Of a DNA stretch of 64,000 nucleotides, positions 50,744 to 59,329 are shown piece after piece. Source of the DNA: an uncultured Eubacteriales bacterium (GTDB taxonomy: Bacteria; Bacillota; Clostridia; Christensenellales; Borkfalkiaceae); contig UQTB01000008.1 in NCBI GenBank assembly GCA_900543915.1, positions 1 through 64,000 on the forward strand. Reading direction: 5' to 3'. The notes beneath the pieces are model-generated. The model searched no databases. It was not told the origin of the DNA and saw only the letters and a program-made list of their open reading frames with translations. Each line of letters opens with the position of its first letter. The stretch's first letter is position 1. The translations under genes were made by a program, and so were the position numbers.

Positions 50744-50929
50744 ATGGCTAAAAAAGCAATGATCAATAAACAACAGAAACCTGCGAAGTTCTCCACGAGA
50801 GCGTATACGCGCTGCAGCATTTGCGGCAGGCCGCACGCAGTGATCCGCAAATACGGCGTCTGCCGTATCTGTTTCAGAAACCTTGCTTACAAAGGGCAGA
50901 TCCCCGGCGTAAAGAAGGCGAGCTGGTAA
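50744..50929 (+). CDS. rpsN: 30S ribosomal protein S14, zinc type
   Basis: The protein has 61 residues with four cysteines (24, 27, 40 and 43; CSICGRP and CRICFR) for one zinc. This short zinc form (type Z) is the standard S14 of Firmicutes and differs from the longer zinc-free one. The end GQIPGVKKASW is conserved. Confidence 0.98.
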   Translation: MAKKAMINKQQKPAKFSTRAYTRCSICGRPHAVIRKYGVCRICFRNLAYKGQIPGVKKASW

Positions 50930-50942
50930 AGGGAGGTTTAAC

Positions 50943-51335
50943 ATGACAGACGTTATCGCAGATATGCTCACCAGAATCAGAAACGCTCTGATGGCGAAGC
51001 ATGAAACGGTTGAAATTCCCGCGTCGAACATGAAAAAGGCGATCGCGAACATCCTCTTGGACGAGGGGTACGTGACGGACGTCAAGTTCGAGGAAGGGAA
51101 CGTACAGGGTAAAATCGTCATCACTTTGAAATACGGCGCAAACAACGAGAAGGTCATCAGCGGCTTGAAGAGAGTTTCCAAGCCCGGCCTGAGAATTTAC
51201 GTCGGCTGTGACGAGATCCCCCAGGTCCTCGGCGGGCTCGGAATCGCGATCCTGTCCACGTCCAAGGGCGTTATGACGGGGAAACAGGCGAAGGCCGCGC
51301 ACCAGGGCGGGGAAGTTCTCGCTTACGTTTGGTAA
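50943..51335 (+). CDS. rpsH: 30S ribosomal protein S8
   Basis: S8 binds the central domain of 16S rRNA and in E. coli represses the spc operon. It has 130 residues with DVIADMLTRIRNALMAKHET and the closing block ILSTSKGVMTGKQAKAAHQG followed by GEVLAYVW. Confidence 0.98.
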   Translation: MTDVIADMLTRIRNALMAKHETVEIPASNMKKAIANILLDEGYVTDVKFEEGNVQGKIVITLKYGANNEKVISGLKRVSKPGLRIYVGCDEIPQVLGGLGIAILSTSKGVMTGKQAKAAHQGGEVLAYVW

Positions 51336-51350
51336 AGGAGGTAACAGGAT

Positions 51351-51890
51351 ATGTCCAGAATCGGTAGAGCTCCCGTTGCCATTCCCGCAGGCGTAACGGT
51401 GGAGACTGCAAACAACGTGATGACCGTCAAGGGCCCCAAGGGCACGCTGACGCAGGAGTATGATCCGAAAATCACGATCAAAGTAGAGGCGGGCGCCGCT
51501 CATCTGACGCGCGCGGACGAGGAGAAGGAAACCAAGGCGAAGCACGGCTTGTACCGCGCGCTGCTGCACAACATGGTGGTCGGCGTGACCGAAGGCTTTT
51601 CCAAAGGGTTGGTCATCGCGGGCGTCGGTTACAAAGTGGCGAAGCAGGGCAACAAGATCGTGATGAACGTCGGTTACAGCCATCCCGTCGAAGTGGCGGA
51701 AGAGCCGGGGATCACGTTCGAGTGCCCCTCTCAGACGGAAATCACCGTCAAGGGCATCGACAAGGTGAAGGTCGGCCAGGTCGCCGCCAACATCCGGATG
51801 ATCAGAAAGCCCGAACCCTACCACGGCTACGGAATTCACTACAGCGATGAAGTGATCGAGCGCAAGGAAGGGAAGACGGCCGGTAAATAA
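51351..51890 (+). CDS. rplF: 50S ribosomal protein L6
   Basis: L6 lies near the factor-binding region. The 179-residue protein has MSRIGRAPVAIPAGVTVETA and the C-terminal KPEPYHGYGIHYSDEVIERK. An 80-base gap to rplR follows, longer than elsewhere in the operon, with no clear structure. Confidence 0.98.
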   Translation: MSRIGRAPVAIPAGVTVETANNVMTVKGPKGTLTQEYDPKITIKVEAGAAHLTRADEEKETKAKHGLYRALLHNMVVGVTEGFSKGLVIAGVGYKVAKQGNKIVMNVGYSHPVEVAEEPGITFECPSQTEITVKGIDKVKVGQVAANIRMIRKPEPYHGYGIHYSDEVIERKEGKTAGK

Positions 51891-51970
51891 GCCATTTAAG
51901 GTTACTTTCGGTGGCGCTCGTGCGCTGCCGGCTGCGGCTTGACCGCGAAAAGTATTAAATAGGAGTTATC

Positions 51971-52339
51971 ATGATTAGCAAAATCGACAAAAATCAAGAG
52001 AGAAAGAGAAGACATTTAAGAGTCAGAAACAAGGTGAGCGGTACGGCTGCCGCTCCCAGACTCTGCGTGTACAGAAGTCTGAACCATATCTACGCACAGA
52101 TTATTGACGACACCGTCGGCAATACCCTGGTTGCGGCTTCCACGCTGGACAAGGCGATCAAGGCGGATCTCGCCGGGAAGACCAAGTCCGAGGAAGCGAA
52201 ACTGGTCGGGGAACTGTTGGCAAAGAAAGCGCTCGAAAAAGGGATCGAAACGGTCGTGTTCGATCGCGGCGGATACCTTTATACCGGACGCGTGGCGAGC
52301 CTCGCGGACGGCGCGAGAGAGGGCGGCCTGAAGTTTTAA
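51971..52339 (+). CDS. rplR: 50S ribosomal protein L18
   Basis: L18 carries 5S rRNA into the large subunit. It has 122 residues with RRHLRVRNKVSGTAAAPRLC and VVFDRGGYLYTGRVASLADG, and ends AREGGLKF as usual. Confidence 0.98.
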   Translation: MISKIDKNQERKRRHLRVRNKVSGTAAAPRLCVYRSLNHIYAQIIDDTVGNTLVAASTLDKAIKADLAGKTKSEEAKLVGELLAKKALEKGIETVVFDRGGYLYTGRVASLADGAREGGLKF

Positions 52340-52375
52340 CTTCCGGCAGGAAAAAATCAGAGAGGAATCGATAAT

Positions 52376-52897
52376 ATGGCAAGAGATAATAACAGACCGC
52401 CGAGAAGAGCGGAAGAAAACGACGGGTTGGTAAAGAAGCTGATTGCCGTTAACCGCGTATCCAAGACCGTCAAGGGCGGGCGCAACATGCGTTTCGCCGC
52501 GCTGGTCGTCGTCGGCGACGGACAGGGCAAAGTCGGCTGCGCGATGGGAAAGGCGAACGAAGTTCCCGAGGCAATCGATAAGGCCACGCAGAGAGCGAAA
52601 AAGAACATGACCAAATGCGCGTTGGTCGGCACGACCATTCCGCACGAAGTGATCGGAAAATTCGGCAGAGGCTCCGTTTTGATGAAGCCCGCCGAAGAGG
52701 GTACCGGCGTAATCGCCGGCGGCCCCGTCCGCGCGGTAATGGAAGCGGTCGGCATTACGAACATCAGAACCAAATCTCACGGAACCAACAATCCCATCAA
52801 CTGCGTCAAGGCGGCGATCGCGGGATTGAAAGAGCTCCGCACCGCCGAACAGGTTGCGAGCCTTCGCGGCAAGACGGTGGAAGAGATCATCGGTTAA
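52376..52897 (+). CDS. rpsE: 30S ribosomal protein S5
   Basis: S5 affects translational accuracy. In the 173-residue protein the double-stranded-RNA-binding fold has KLIAVNRVSKTVKGGRNMRF and AALVVVGDGQGKVGCAMGKA, and the C-terminal half has GSVLMKPAEEGTGVIAGGPV. Confidence 0.98.
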   Translation: MARDNNRPPRRAEENDGLVKKLIAVNRVSKTVKGGRNMRFAALVVVGDGQGKVGCAMGKANEVPEAIDKATQRAKKNMTKCALVGTTIPHEVIGKFGRGSVLMKPAEEGTGVIAGGPVRAVMEAVGITNIRTKSHGTNNPINCVKAAIAGLKELRTAEQVASLRGKTVEEIIG

Positions 52898-52909
52898 GGA
52901 GGGCGAATC

Positions 52910-53119
52910 ATGGCTAAAACGAAGAAAGCGGAAAACGCTCAGATCAAAGTTACGTTGGTCAGGAGCACCATCGGCTGCACCGAGCCTCAGAAGGCGGTCG
53001 TCGCAGCGCTGGGCTTAAAGAAGATTCGTTCGTTCAAAATCCACAATGAGAATCCCTGTATTCTCGGCATGGTGAAAAAGGTCAATCACCTCGTCAAAGT
53101 GGAAAAGGTCGAAGCGTAA
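52910..53119 (+). CDS. rpmD: 50S ribosomal protein L30
   Basis: L30 is a small non-essential large-subunit protein. The 69-residue protein has an extra basic start (MAKTKKAENAQ) before IKVTLVRSTIGCTEPQKAVV, and the usual end GMVKKVNHLVKVEKVEA. Confidence 0.96.
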   Translation: MAKTKKAENAQIKVTLVRSTIGCTEPQKAVVAALGLKKIRSFKIHNENPCILGMVKKVNHLVKVEKVEA

Positions 53120-53133
53120 TAAGGAGTAATAAC

Positions 53134-53583
53134 ATGAGATTAGATACCATTCAACCCGCCGTTGGCGCAACCACCTCCAAAAAGAGGTTGGGAAGAGGCA
53201 CGGGCTCCGGCCTGGGCAAGACCAGCGGCAAGGGGCATAAAGGTCAATGGGCGAGAAGCGGCGGCGGCGTCCGTCCCGGATTCGAGGGCGGTCAGATGCC
53301 CCTCACGAGAAGAGTTCCGAAGAGAGGATTCAACAATCATTTCAAGAAGGAATACGTCATCGTCAATCTGGACGTTCTGAATGAAAATTTCGCGGCCGGC
53401 TCGGTCGTGGATATGGAAGCGCTTCTGGACAGGAACCTCGTCAAGTCCGTCAAAAACGCCGCGGGCTTAAAGGTGCTCGGCAACGGCGAACTCACCGTAA
53501 ATCTGACCGTCAAGGCGGCGAAATTCTCCGCTTCCGCCAAGGAAGCCATCGAGAAAGCCGGCGGCACGGCGGAACAGGCGTAA
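53134..53583 (+). CDS. rplO: 50S ribosomal protein L15
   Basis: L15 is a late assembly protein with a long N-terminal extension into rRNA. The 149-residue protein has the glycine-rich RLGRGTGSGLGKTSGKGHKG and FEGGQMPLTRRVPKRGFNNH. Confidence 0.98.
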   Translation: MRLDTIQPAVGATTSKKRLGRGTGSGLGKTSGKGHKGQWARSGGGVRPGFEGGQMPLTRRVPKRGFNNHFKKEYVIVNLDVLNENFAAGSVVDMEALLDRNLVKSVKNAAGLKVLGNGELTVNLTVKAAKFSASAKEAIEKAGGTAEQA

Positions 53584-53603
53584 TGTCCGCGCGGGGGTGA
53601 CAG

Positions 53604-54905
53604 ATGTTTCAGAATCTTATTAAGGCATTTAAAATCAAGGAAGTCCGCAACAAGATTTTTATCACGCTGCTGCTGCTTCTGGTATACAGAATCGGCTGCT
53701 ATGTGCCCGTTCCGGGCCTGGGCGGCAACATGCTGCTCGAGGAAGGAAGCAATTACACGTTCCTTCAGCTGATGAGCGCGATGACCGGCGGCGCGCTGAT
53801 GTACGGTACTTTGTTTGCCATGGGGATCGGCCCCTACATCAACGCCTCCATTATCGTTCAGCTGCTGACGGTCGGGATTCCCCGGCTGGAACAGCTTTCC
53901 AAGCAGGGAGAAGAGGGCAGGAAGAAAATCGAGAATATTACCAGGGCGCTGGCGATGGTGCTTGCCGTCGCACAGTCCATCGGTATCCTGATCGGATTCC
54001 GTGGAAACATCGACTTTTCTCAGCTTTTCTGCTCGACGGCAGACGGTTCGGACAGCCTGTTCCTCCAGATTTTGAGTTATGCCTTCCTGGTCATCATCTA
54101 TACGTCGGGTACCGCGCTGACCATGTGGATCGGCGAGCGCATCACCGACTACGGCGTATCCAACGGTATTTCCATGCTGATCTTCACCGGTATCCTGGCG
54201 ACTGCGGGACAGTATTTCCTCAATCTGCTGGGCGGCGGATGGACGGATACGACGCTTTGGGTTCTGATCGGATTTATCATCGCGGTTATCCTGATCTTTA
54301 TGGCGGTCGTCGCCGTCAACGGCGCGGAGCGGAAGATTCCCGTCCAGTACGCGAAGCAGGTGAAGGGCAGAAAGATGTACGGCGGCCAGTCCACGCACAT
54401 CCCCATCAAGGTCAATTCATCCGGCGTTATGCCGCTCATCTTCGCGTATGCGATCCTGAGCTTCCCCGACCTGATCATCAATCTGGTCGGCGTGGATTCC
54501 ACTAACTGGTATTCTCAGAATATGGGTACGGGCAGCTGGCTGAATACGGTGCTTCTGTGCGTGTTGATTCTGTTCTTCGCGTACTTCTATAACCAGATTC
54601 AGTTCAATCCGGATGATATTTCCAAGAGCATCCAGCAGAACGGCGGCTTTATCCCCGGCATCCGCCCGGGCAAACCCACTGCGGATTATCTGAAACGCGT
54701 TTCCAACCGCATCGTCTTGTTCGGAGCGATCTTCCTCGCGCTCGTTGCGCTGATCCCGTCTCTGATCTTCAAGGCGATCGACCCGAACTCGATGAACGTG
54801 TTCAGCGCAACGGGGATCCTGATCGTCGTTTCGGTCGCACTGGAATTCAACCAGGCGCTTGAATCGCAGATCATGATGAAAAACTATAAAGGTTTTTTGA
54901 AATAA
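53604..54905 (+). CDS. secY: Protein translocase subunit SecY
   Basis: SecY is the channel of the general secretion system. The 433-residue protein has ten membrane helices. Conserved parts seen are YRIGCYVPVPGLGGN in the first helix, NASIIVQLLTVGIPRLEQLS, and PGIRPGKPTADYLKRVSNRI in the large cytosolic loop that binds SecA or ribosomes. The adk gene starts one base after its stop. Confidence 0.98.
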   Translation: MFQNLIKAFKIKEVRNKIFITLLLLLVYRIGCYVPVPGLGGNMLLEEGSNYTFLQLMSAMTGGALMYGTLFAMGIGPYINASIIVQLLTVGIPRLEQLSKQGEEGRKKIENITRALAMVLAVAQSIGILIGFRGNIDFSQLFCSTADGSDSLFLQILSYAFLVIIYTSGTALTMWIGERITDYGVSNGISMLIFTGILATAGQYFLNLLGGGWTDTTLWVLIGFIIAVILIFMAVVAVNGAERKIPVQYAKQVKGRKMYGGQSTHIPIKVNSSGVMPLIFAYAILSFPDLIINLVGVDSTNWYSQNMGTGSWLNTVLLCVLILFFAYFYNQIQFNPDDISKSIQQNGGFIPGIRPGKPTADYLKRVSNRIVLFGAIFLALVALIPSLIFKAIDPNSMNVFSATGILIVVSVALEFNQALESQIMMKNYKGFLK

Positions 54906-54906
54906 G

Positions 54907-55533
54907 ATGAACATTGTATTGTTGGGCGCGCCTGGTTCCGGCAAGGGAACGCAGGCGGCCCGTATATCGGAAATTTACGGGATTCCCCATATTTCCACCG
55001 GGGATATTTTCCGTGAAAATATCAAAAATCAGACGTCCGTCGGCATGCTTGCCAAATCTTACATCGACAAGGGACAGCTCGTCCCCGATGAAGTGACGGT
55101 CAGAATCGTCGAAGAGCGCCTTTCGAGAGAGGACTGCGCAAAGGGCTATCTGCTGGACGGATTCCCGCGCACCATTCCGCAGGCGGAAGCGCTGGACAAG
55201 GTCGCGAGCATCGACGCGGCGGTCAATCTCGATATTCCGCTTGAAAAGCTCATGCGCCGCCTGACCGGCCGGCGCGGCTGCCCCAAATGCGGCGGCAATT
55301 TTCACATCGATTTCATCGGCGACGTGACGGGCTGTCCCAAATGCGGGGAAAAGCTCGTCACCCGTGCGGACGACAACGAGGAGACGGTTTCCAGCCGGCT
55401 GAAGGCCTACACGGAACAGACCACCCCGCTGATCGGCTATTACGAGTCGCAGGGAAAACTCAGAACCGTGCAGGCGGACGGCGCGATTGAAGACGTTCTC
55501 CGTTCCGTCCTGGAAGTTCTGAAAGCGCTATGA
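54907..55533 (+). CDS. adk: Adenylate kinase, zinc-LID form
   Basis: This enzyme interconverts AMP plus ATP and two ADP. The 208-residue protein has the P loop GAPGSGKGTQ (7-16), the AMP-binding segment STGDIFRENI and DGFPRT. Its LID domain holds four cysteines (125, 128, 143, 146), which bind structural zinc in Gram-positive enzymes. It overlaps map by four bases. Confidence 0.97.
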   Translation: MNIVLLGAPGSGKGTQAARISEIYGIPHISTGDIFRENIKNQTSVGMLAKSYIDKGQLVPDEVTVRIVEERLSREDCAKGYLLDGFPRTIPQAEALDKVASIDAAVNLDIPLEKLMRRLTGRRGCPKCGGNFHIDFIGDVTGCPKCGEKLVTRADDNEETVSSRLKAYTEQTTPLIGYYESQGKLRTVQADGAIEDVLRSVLEVLKAL

Positions 55534-56276
55534 TCCGGATCAAAACGGCGGAAGACCTCGAACAGATGCGGGAAGCCTGCAGAATGACGAGGGACGTGCT
55601 GAACCTGATGGAAGAAAGGATAAAGCCGGGGATGACGACCAAAGAGCTGGACGGAATCGCCTTCCGCTTTATCAAGGGCATGGGCGCCGAACCTTCGTTT
55701 TTGGGGTATTACGGTTATCCCGCCTCCATCTGCGCATCCGTCGACGATATGATCATTCACGGCATCCCTTCGGAGGATATCGTGATCAAAGAAGGGCAGA
55801 TCGTCAGCATAGACGTGGGCGTATATTACAACGGATTTCACGGCGACGCGGCGCGCACGTTTCCCGTGGGGGAAGTTTCTCCCGAGAAACGAAAGCTGGT
55901 CGACGTGACAAGGGAATGTTTCTTCTGCGCGGTGAACGCGCTGGGTGAGGGCGTTCCGCTCGGCGATATCGGCCATGCGGTGCAGGCGCACGCAGAGGAG
56001 AACGGATTTTCGGTCGTGCGAGAGTACGTCGGCCATGGCGTCGGCAGGGACATGCACGAAGACCCCGCCGTTCCGAACTTCGGAAAGAGGGGCACGGGCA
56101 TCCGTTTAAGGCGCGGCATGACGATCGCGATCGAACCGATGATCAACATGGGTACGCACAAGATAAGACTTCTCCCCGACGGATGGGGCGTCAAGACGCA
56201 GGACGGAATGCCGTCCGCGCACTACGAAAACACCGTCGCGATCACGGAGGACGGCGTGGAAATTCTTACGCTGTAA
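55530..56276 (+). CDS. map: Methionine aminopeptidase, type I
   Basis: This enzyme removes the initiator methionine from new proteins. In the 248-residue protein the metal ligands are all present: Asp95, Asp106, His169, Glu202 and Glu233, with His77 as the substrate-binding residue. The segment EYVGHGVGRDMHEDPAVPNF is typical. The start overlaps adk by four bases. Confidence 0.97.
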   Translation: MIRIKTAEDLEQMREACRMTRDVLNLMEERIKPGMTTKELDGIAFRFIKGMGAEPSFLGYYGYPASICASVDDMIIHGIPSEDIVIKEGQIVSIDVGVYYNGFHGDAARTFPVGEVSPEKRKLVDVTRECFFCAVNALGEGVPLGDIGHAVQAHAEENGFSVVREYVGHGVGRDMHEDPAVPNFGKRGTGIRLRRGMTIAIEPMINMGTHKIRLLPDGWGVKTQDGMPSAHYENTVAITEDGVEILTL

Positions 56277-56319
56277 CACCGGGGCTCCGCCCCCTCAATG
56301 AAATTCAGGAGGTAAGATA

Positions 56320-56541
56320 GTGTCGAAAGACGATGTCATCGAGACCGAAGGCGTAATCGTGGAGGCGCTGCCGAACGCTACGTTTAAGGTAAAATTATCC
56401 AACGGCCACATGATCACGGCGTATATTTCGGGGAAACTCCGCATGAATTACATCAAGATCATTCCGGGGGATTCGGTAAAGCTCGAGATGAGCCCGTACG
56501 ATTTGACAAAGGGCAGAATTATCTGGCGCAGCAAGAACTAA
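56320..56541 (+). CDS. infA: Translation initiation factor IF-1
   Basis: IF-1 is an OB-fold factor that blocks the A site during initiation. The 73-residue protein starts with GTG at 56320, seven bases behind AGGAGGT. It has SKDDVIETEGVIVEALPNAT and GRIIWRSKN, as usual. Confidence 0.97.
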   Translation: MSKDDVIETEGVIVEALPNATFKVKLSNGHMITAYISGKLRMNYIKIIPGDSVKLEMSPYDLTKGRIIWRSKN

Positions 56542-56570
56542 TTAAGCGAAACGAAAAAGGAGACAGAACG

Positions 56571-56687
56571 ATGAAAGTAAGACCTTCCGTCAGACCCATG
56601 TGCGACAAGTGCAGAGTCATCAAGAGAAACGGCAAAGTTATGGTTATCTGCAGCAAAAACAAGAGCCATAAGCAGAGACAGGGCTGA
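56571..56687 (+). CDS. rpmJ: 50S ribosomal protein L36
   Basis: This 38-residue zinc protein reads MKVRPSVRPMCDKCRVIKRN then GKVMVICSKNKSHKQRQG. The ligands are Cys11, Cys14, Cys27 and His33. The place between infA and rpsM is standard, and AAAGGAGA precedes the ATG. Confidence 0.97.
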   Translation: MKVRPSVRPMCDKCRVIKRNGKVMVICSKNKSHKQRQG

Positions 56688-56696
56688 AAAAAAGAC

Positions 56697-56795
56697 GTTG
56701 CCCTTATCCGGGGCAACGAAATCCGAAAAAACACCTGCGGGGAAACTCCGCCTCCATTCCAGGGCGGTAACGCCGCGGGTTCGAGTCATAGATTG
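56697..56795 (+). other. Structured spacer between rpmJ and rpsM
   Basis: The 151-base gap is much longer than others in this operon. It holds a GTTGCCC/GGGCAAC hairpin (near 56697-56717), a GCGG/CCGC hairpin (near 56737-56751) and a GGCG/CGCC hairpin with a GTAA tetraloop (near 56762-56774) of GNRA type. No T-tract follows any of them. A regulatory RNA structure or processing site is possible. Confidence 0.45.
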
Positions 56796-56838
56796 AAAAA
56801 AAAGATTATTCCAAATATTACGGAGGTAAGAGGAAAGA

Positions 56839-57219
56839 ATGGCACGTATAGCCGGTGTGGATCTGCCCAACAACAAGAGAGTGGAGATCGGTCTCACGTA
56901 CATTTACGGAATCGGATTGACGACGTCCAAGAAGATTCTTGCGGAGACGGGCATCGATCCGGATGTCAGAGTAAAAGATTTATCCGAAGCGGATAGCTCG
57001 AAACTGAGAGAGTATATCGAACATAACCTTCACGTGGAAGGCGATTTGAGGAGCGAAGTGAGCCTGAACATCAAGCGTTTGATGGAGATCGGGTGCTATC
57101 GCGGCGTCCGCCACAGAAAGGGGCTTCCCGTCCGCGGGCAGAGCACCAAGCAGAACGCGAGAACCAGAAAGGGCCCGCGCCGCACGGTCGCGAAGAAGAA
57201 GACCGCTACGCGTAAATAA
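56839..57219 (+). CDS. rpsM: 30S ribosomal protein S13
   Basis: S13 contacts the P-site tRNA and the large subunit. The 126-residue protein has ARIAGVDLPNNKRVEIGLTY and the basic end RGQSTKQNARTRKGPRRTVA then KKKTATRK. Confidence 0.98.
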   Translation: MARIAGVDLPNNKRVEIGLTYIYGIGLTTSKKILAETGIDPDVRVKDLSEADSSKLREYIEHNLHVEGDLRSEVSLNIKRLMEIGCYRGVRHRKGLPVRGQSTKQNARTRKGPRRTVAKKKTATRK

Positions 57220-57232
57220 CGGAGGTTAGAAC

Positions 57233-57622
57233 ATGGCTGGAAAAAGAGTAATCAAAAAACGGAAAGATATCAAAAAGGTAGACAAGGGGCAAGTTCACAT
57301 CCAGTCTTCCTTCAACAATACCCTGGTCACCATTACGGACGCGCAGGGCAACGCGATCTCCTGGTCGAGCGCCGGTTCGCTGGGCTTCAAGGGATCCAGA
57401 AAGAGCACTCCGTTCGCCGCGCAGATGGCGGCAGAGACCGCTGCGAAGGCTGCGAAAGAACACGGTTTAAGGTCGGTGGAGGTCTTCGTGAAAGGCCCGG
57501 GCGCGGGCAGAGAATCCGCAATCCGCGCGCTTACGAACTGCGATCTGGAGATCACCATGATCCAGGACGTATCGCCCATTCCGCACAATGGTTGCAGACC
57601 GCCCAAACGGCGCAGAGTATAA
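57233..57622 (+). CDS. rpsK: 30S ribosomal protein S11
   Basis: S11 lies on the platform near the Shine-Dalgarno helix. The 129-residue protein has GQVHIQSSFNNTLVTITDAQ and the end DVSPIPHNGCRPPKRRRV, with the Asn-Gly pair conserved in the family. Confidence 0.98.
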   Translation: MAGKRVIKKRKDIKKVDKGQVHIQSSFNNTLVTITDAQGNAISWSSAGSLGFKGSRKSTPFAAQMAAETAAKAAKEHGLRSVEVFVKGPGAGRESAIRALTNCDLEITMIQDVSPIPHNGCRPPKRRRV

Positions 57623-57637
57623 CGGAGGAACGAGAAA

Positions 57638-58264
57638 ATGGCTAAATACACTGAATCGAAATGCCGTCTTTGCAGACGGGAAGGCGCAAAGCTCTTTCTG
57701 AAGGGCGAGAGATGCTATAAAGCGGGCGTTTGCGCGTTTGAAAGAAGGCCCGTCGCGCCCGGAGCGCACGGCGCCGGCAGAAAGAAGGTTTCCGAATACG
57801 GGTTGCAGCTCCGCGAAAAGCAGAAGTGCAAGAGAATTTACGGCGTGCTCGAAGGGCAGTTCAGAGACTATTACGAGAAAGCGGACCGCATGAAGGGCAT
57901 CACGGGCGACAACATGCTCAGCCTGCTGGAAAGAAGGCTGGACAACGTGATCTTCCGCATGGGCGTGGGCGCTTCCCGCGCGCAGGCGCGTCAGCTCGTC
58001 ACGCACGGTCACTTTACGGTGAACGGCAGGCCGGTCAACATCGCGTCCTACTGCGTAAAGCCGGGCGATGTGATCGCCGTCAAGGAGAACAAGAAGGACA
58101 ACAAGTATTTCGCGGAAATCAAGGAGATGAAGGTAGGCAATATGCCGAAATGGCTGGAATTCGATCCCGAAAAGCTGGAGGGCAAGATCATCGCCAATCC
58201 CGCGCGCGAGGACATCGATTCCAACATCGCGGAACACATGATCGTCGAGTTGTACTCGAAATAA
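57638..58264 (+). CDS. rpsD: 30S ribosomal protein S4, zinc form
   Basis: S4 starts assembly of the small subunit and often regulates its own synthesis. The 208-residue protein has four cysteines at the start (9, 12, 26, 32) that form a zinc site. The S4 RNA-binding domain includes RLDNVIFRMGVGASRAQARQ. Presence inside the alpha operon matches Clostridia and not Bacillus, where rpsD stands alone. Confidence 0.98.
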   Translation: MAKYTESKCRLCRREGAKLFLKGERCYKAGVCAFERRPVAPGAHGAGRKKVSEYGLQLREKQKCKRIYGVLEGQFRDYYEKADRMKGITGDNMLSLLERRLDNVIFRMGVGASRAQARQLVTHGHFTVNGRPVNIASYCVKPGDVIAVKENKKDNKYFAEIKEMKVGNMPKWLEFDPEKLEGKIIANPAREDIDSNIAEHMIVELYSK

Positions 58265-58283
58265 TCAGAATTTACCGATGGGG

Positions 58284-58340
58284 GTTCCGGAGGGGATTGC
58301 CCGCGTATTTCCACGGACGCGGGACAGAATGCTCCGGGAT
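58284..58340 (+). other. Structured spacer between rpsD and rpoA
   Basis: In the 114-base gap CCGGAG (58287-58292) can pair with CTCCGG (58332-58337) around an inner seven-base-pair hairpin CCCGCGT/ACGCGGG (58300-58306 and 58317-58323). There is no T-tract. The AAGGAGG ribosome site of rpoA follows. Confidence 0.5.
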
Positions 58341-58378
58341 TCCTAGATCGGGACTATTTTTAAGGAGGTTCGTTTCTC

Positions 58379-59326
58379 ATGATGGAAATTGAAATGCCGA
58401 AGATAGCAGTGGAAGAAAACGAGGAAAAAAGTTACGCAAAGATCGTTGTCGAGCCGTTGGAAAAGGGCTTCGGGCTGACGATCGGCAATTGCCTGAGGAG
58501 AATCCTTTTGTCCGCGCTGCCCGGCGCCGCGATCCAGAACATCAAGTTCAGCGAAGGCGTGAAGCACGAGTTCACTGCGATTCCCCATATCAAGGAAGAC
58601 GTTGCGGAGATCATTCTGAATCTGAAATGCGTCGCGGTCAAGACCGCAACGCTGGATAAGAACTTCAAGAAGGTCGTCAAGATCGTCAAGGAAGGTCCGT
58701 GCGTCGTCACGGCGGCGGATATTTCGGATGACGCCGAAATCGAAATTCTCAACCCCGACCAGTATATCTGCACCATCGACGAGGGCGGCAAGATCGACGT
58801 CGAGCTGACCATCGGCCGCGGCAGAGGCTATAAGGGCGCGAGCGCGAACAAGACGGATATCATCGACAATATCCCCATCGACTCCATTTATACGCCCGTC
58901 AAAAAGGTCTGCTACAACGTAGAGGCGACCCGCGTCGGGCAGAGCGTGGACTTCGACAAACTGACGCTTGAGATCTGGACGAACGGCGCGTTCTCCGGGC
59001 GTGAAATCGTCAGCCTTGCAGCAAAGATCATGGAAGAGCACATCAAGATGTTCGTCGCGCTGAGCGAGATCGGCAACATCGGCATTCTGGTTCCGCCCGA
59101 AGAGGACAAGAAGACCAGAATCTTAGAGATGACCATCGAGGATATGGAGCTCTCCGTCCGCTCTTATAATTGCTTAAAGCGCGCGAATATCCACACGGTG
59201 GAAGATTTAACCAAGAAAACAGAAGACGATATGCTTAAAGTCAGAAACTTAGGGAAGAAGTCGCTGGACGAAGTGATTTTCAAGCTGCAGAGTTTGGGCT
59301 TAGGGCTGAAAGACAAGGAGGACTAA
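58379..59326 (+). CDS. rpoA: DNA-directed RNA polymerase subunit alpha
   Basis: The alpha subunit nucleates polymerase assembly and contacts upstream promoter DNA and activators. In the 315-residue protein the N-terminal domain has VVEPLEKGFGLTIGNCLRRI then LLSALPGAAI, and the C-terminal domain (about 245-315) has LSVRSYNCLKRANIHTVEDL and RNLGKKSLDEV. A second ATG three bases on is possible. Confidence 0.98.
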   Translation: MMEIEMPKIAVEENEEKSYAKIVVEPLEKGFGLTIGNCLRRILLSALPGAAIQNIKFSEGVKHEFTAIPHIKEDVAEIILNLKCVAVKTATLDKNFKKVVKIVKEGPCVVTAADISDDAEIEILNPDQYICTIDEGGKIDVELTIGRGRGYKGASANKTDIIDNIPIDSIYTPVKKVCYNVEATRVGQSVDFDKLTLEIWTNGAFSGREIVSLAAKIMEEHIKMFVALSEIGNIGILVPPEEDKKTRILEMTIEDMELSVRSYNCLKRANIHTVEDLTKKTEDDMLKVRNLGKKSLDEVIFKLQSLGLGLKDKED

Positions 59327-59329
59327 CCA

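Noticed and set aside
56770..56790. GGGTTCGAGTC, a string like a tRNA T arm, between rpmJ and rpsM
   Set aside because: The flanking bases cannot form the T stem and no acceptor or anticodon arm is present.
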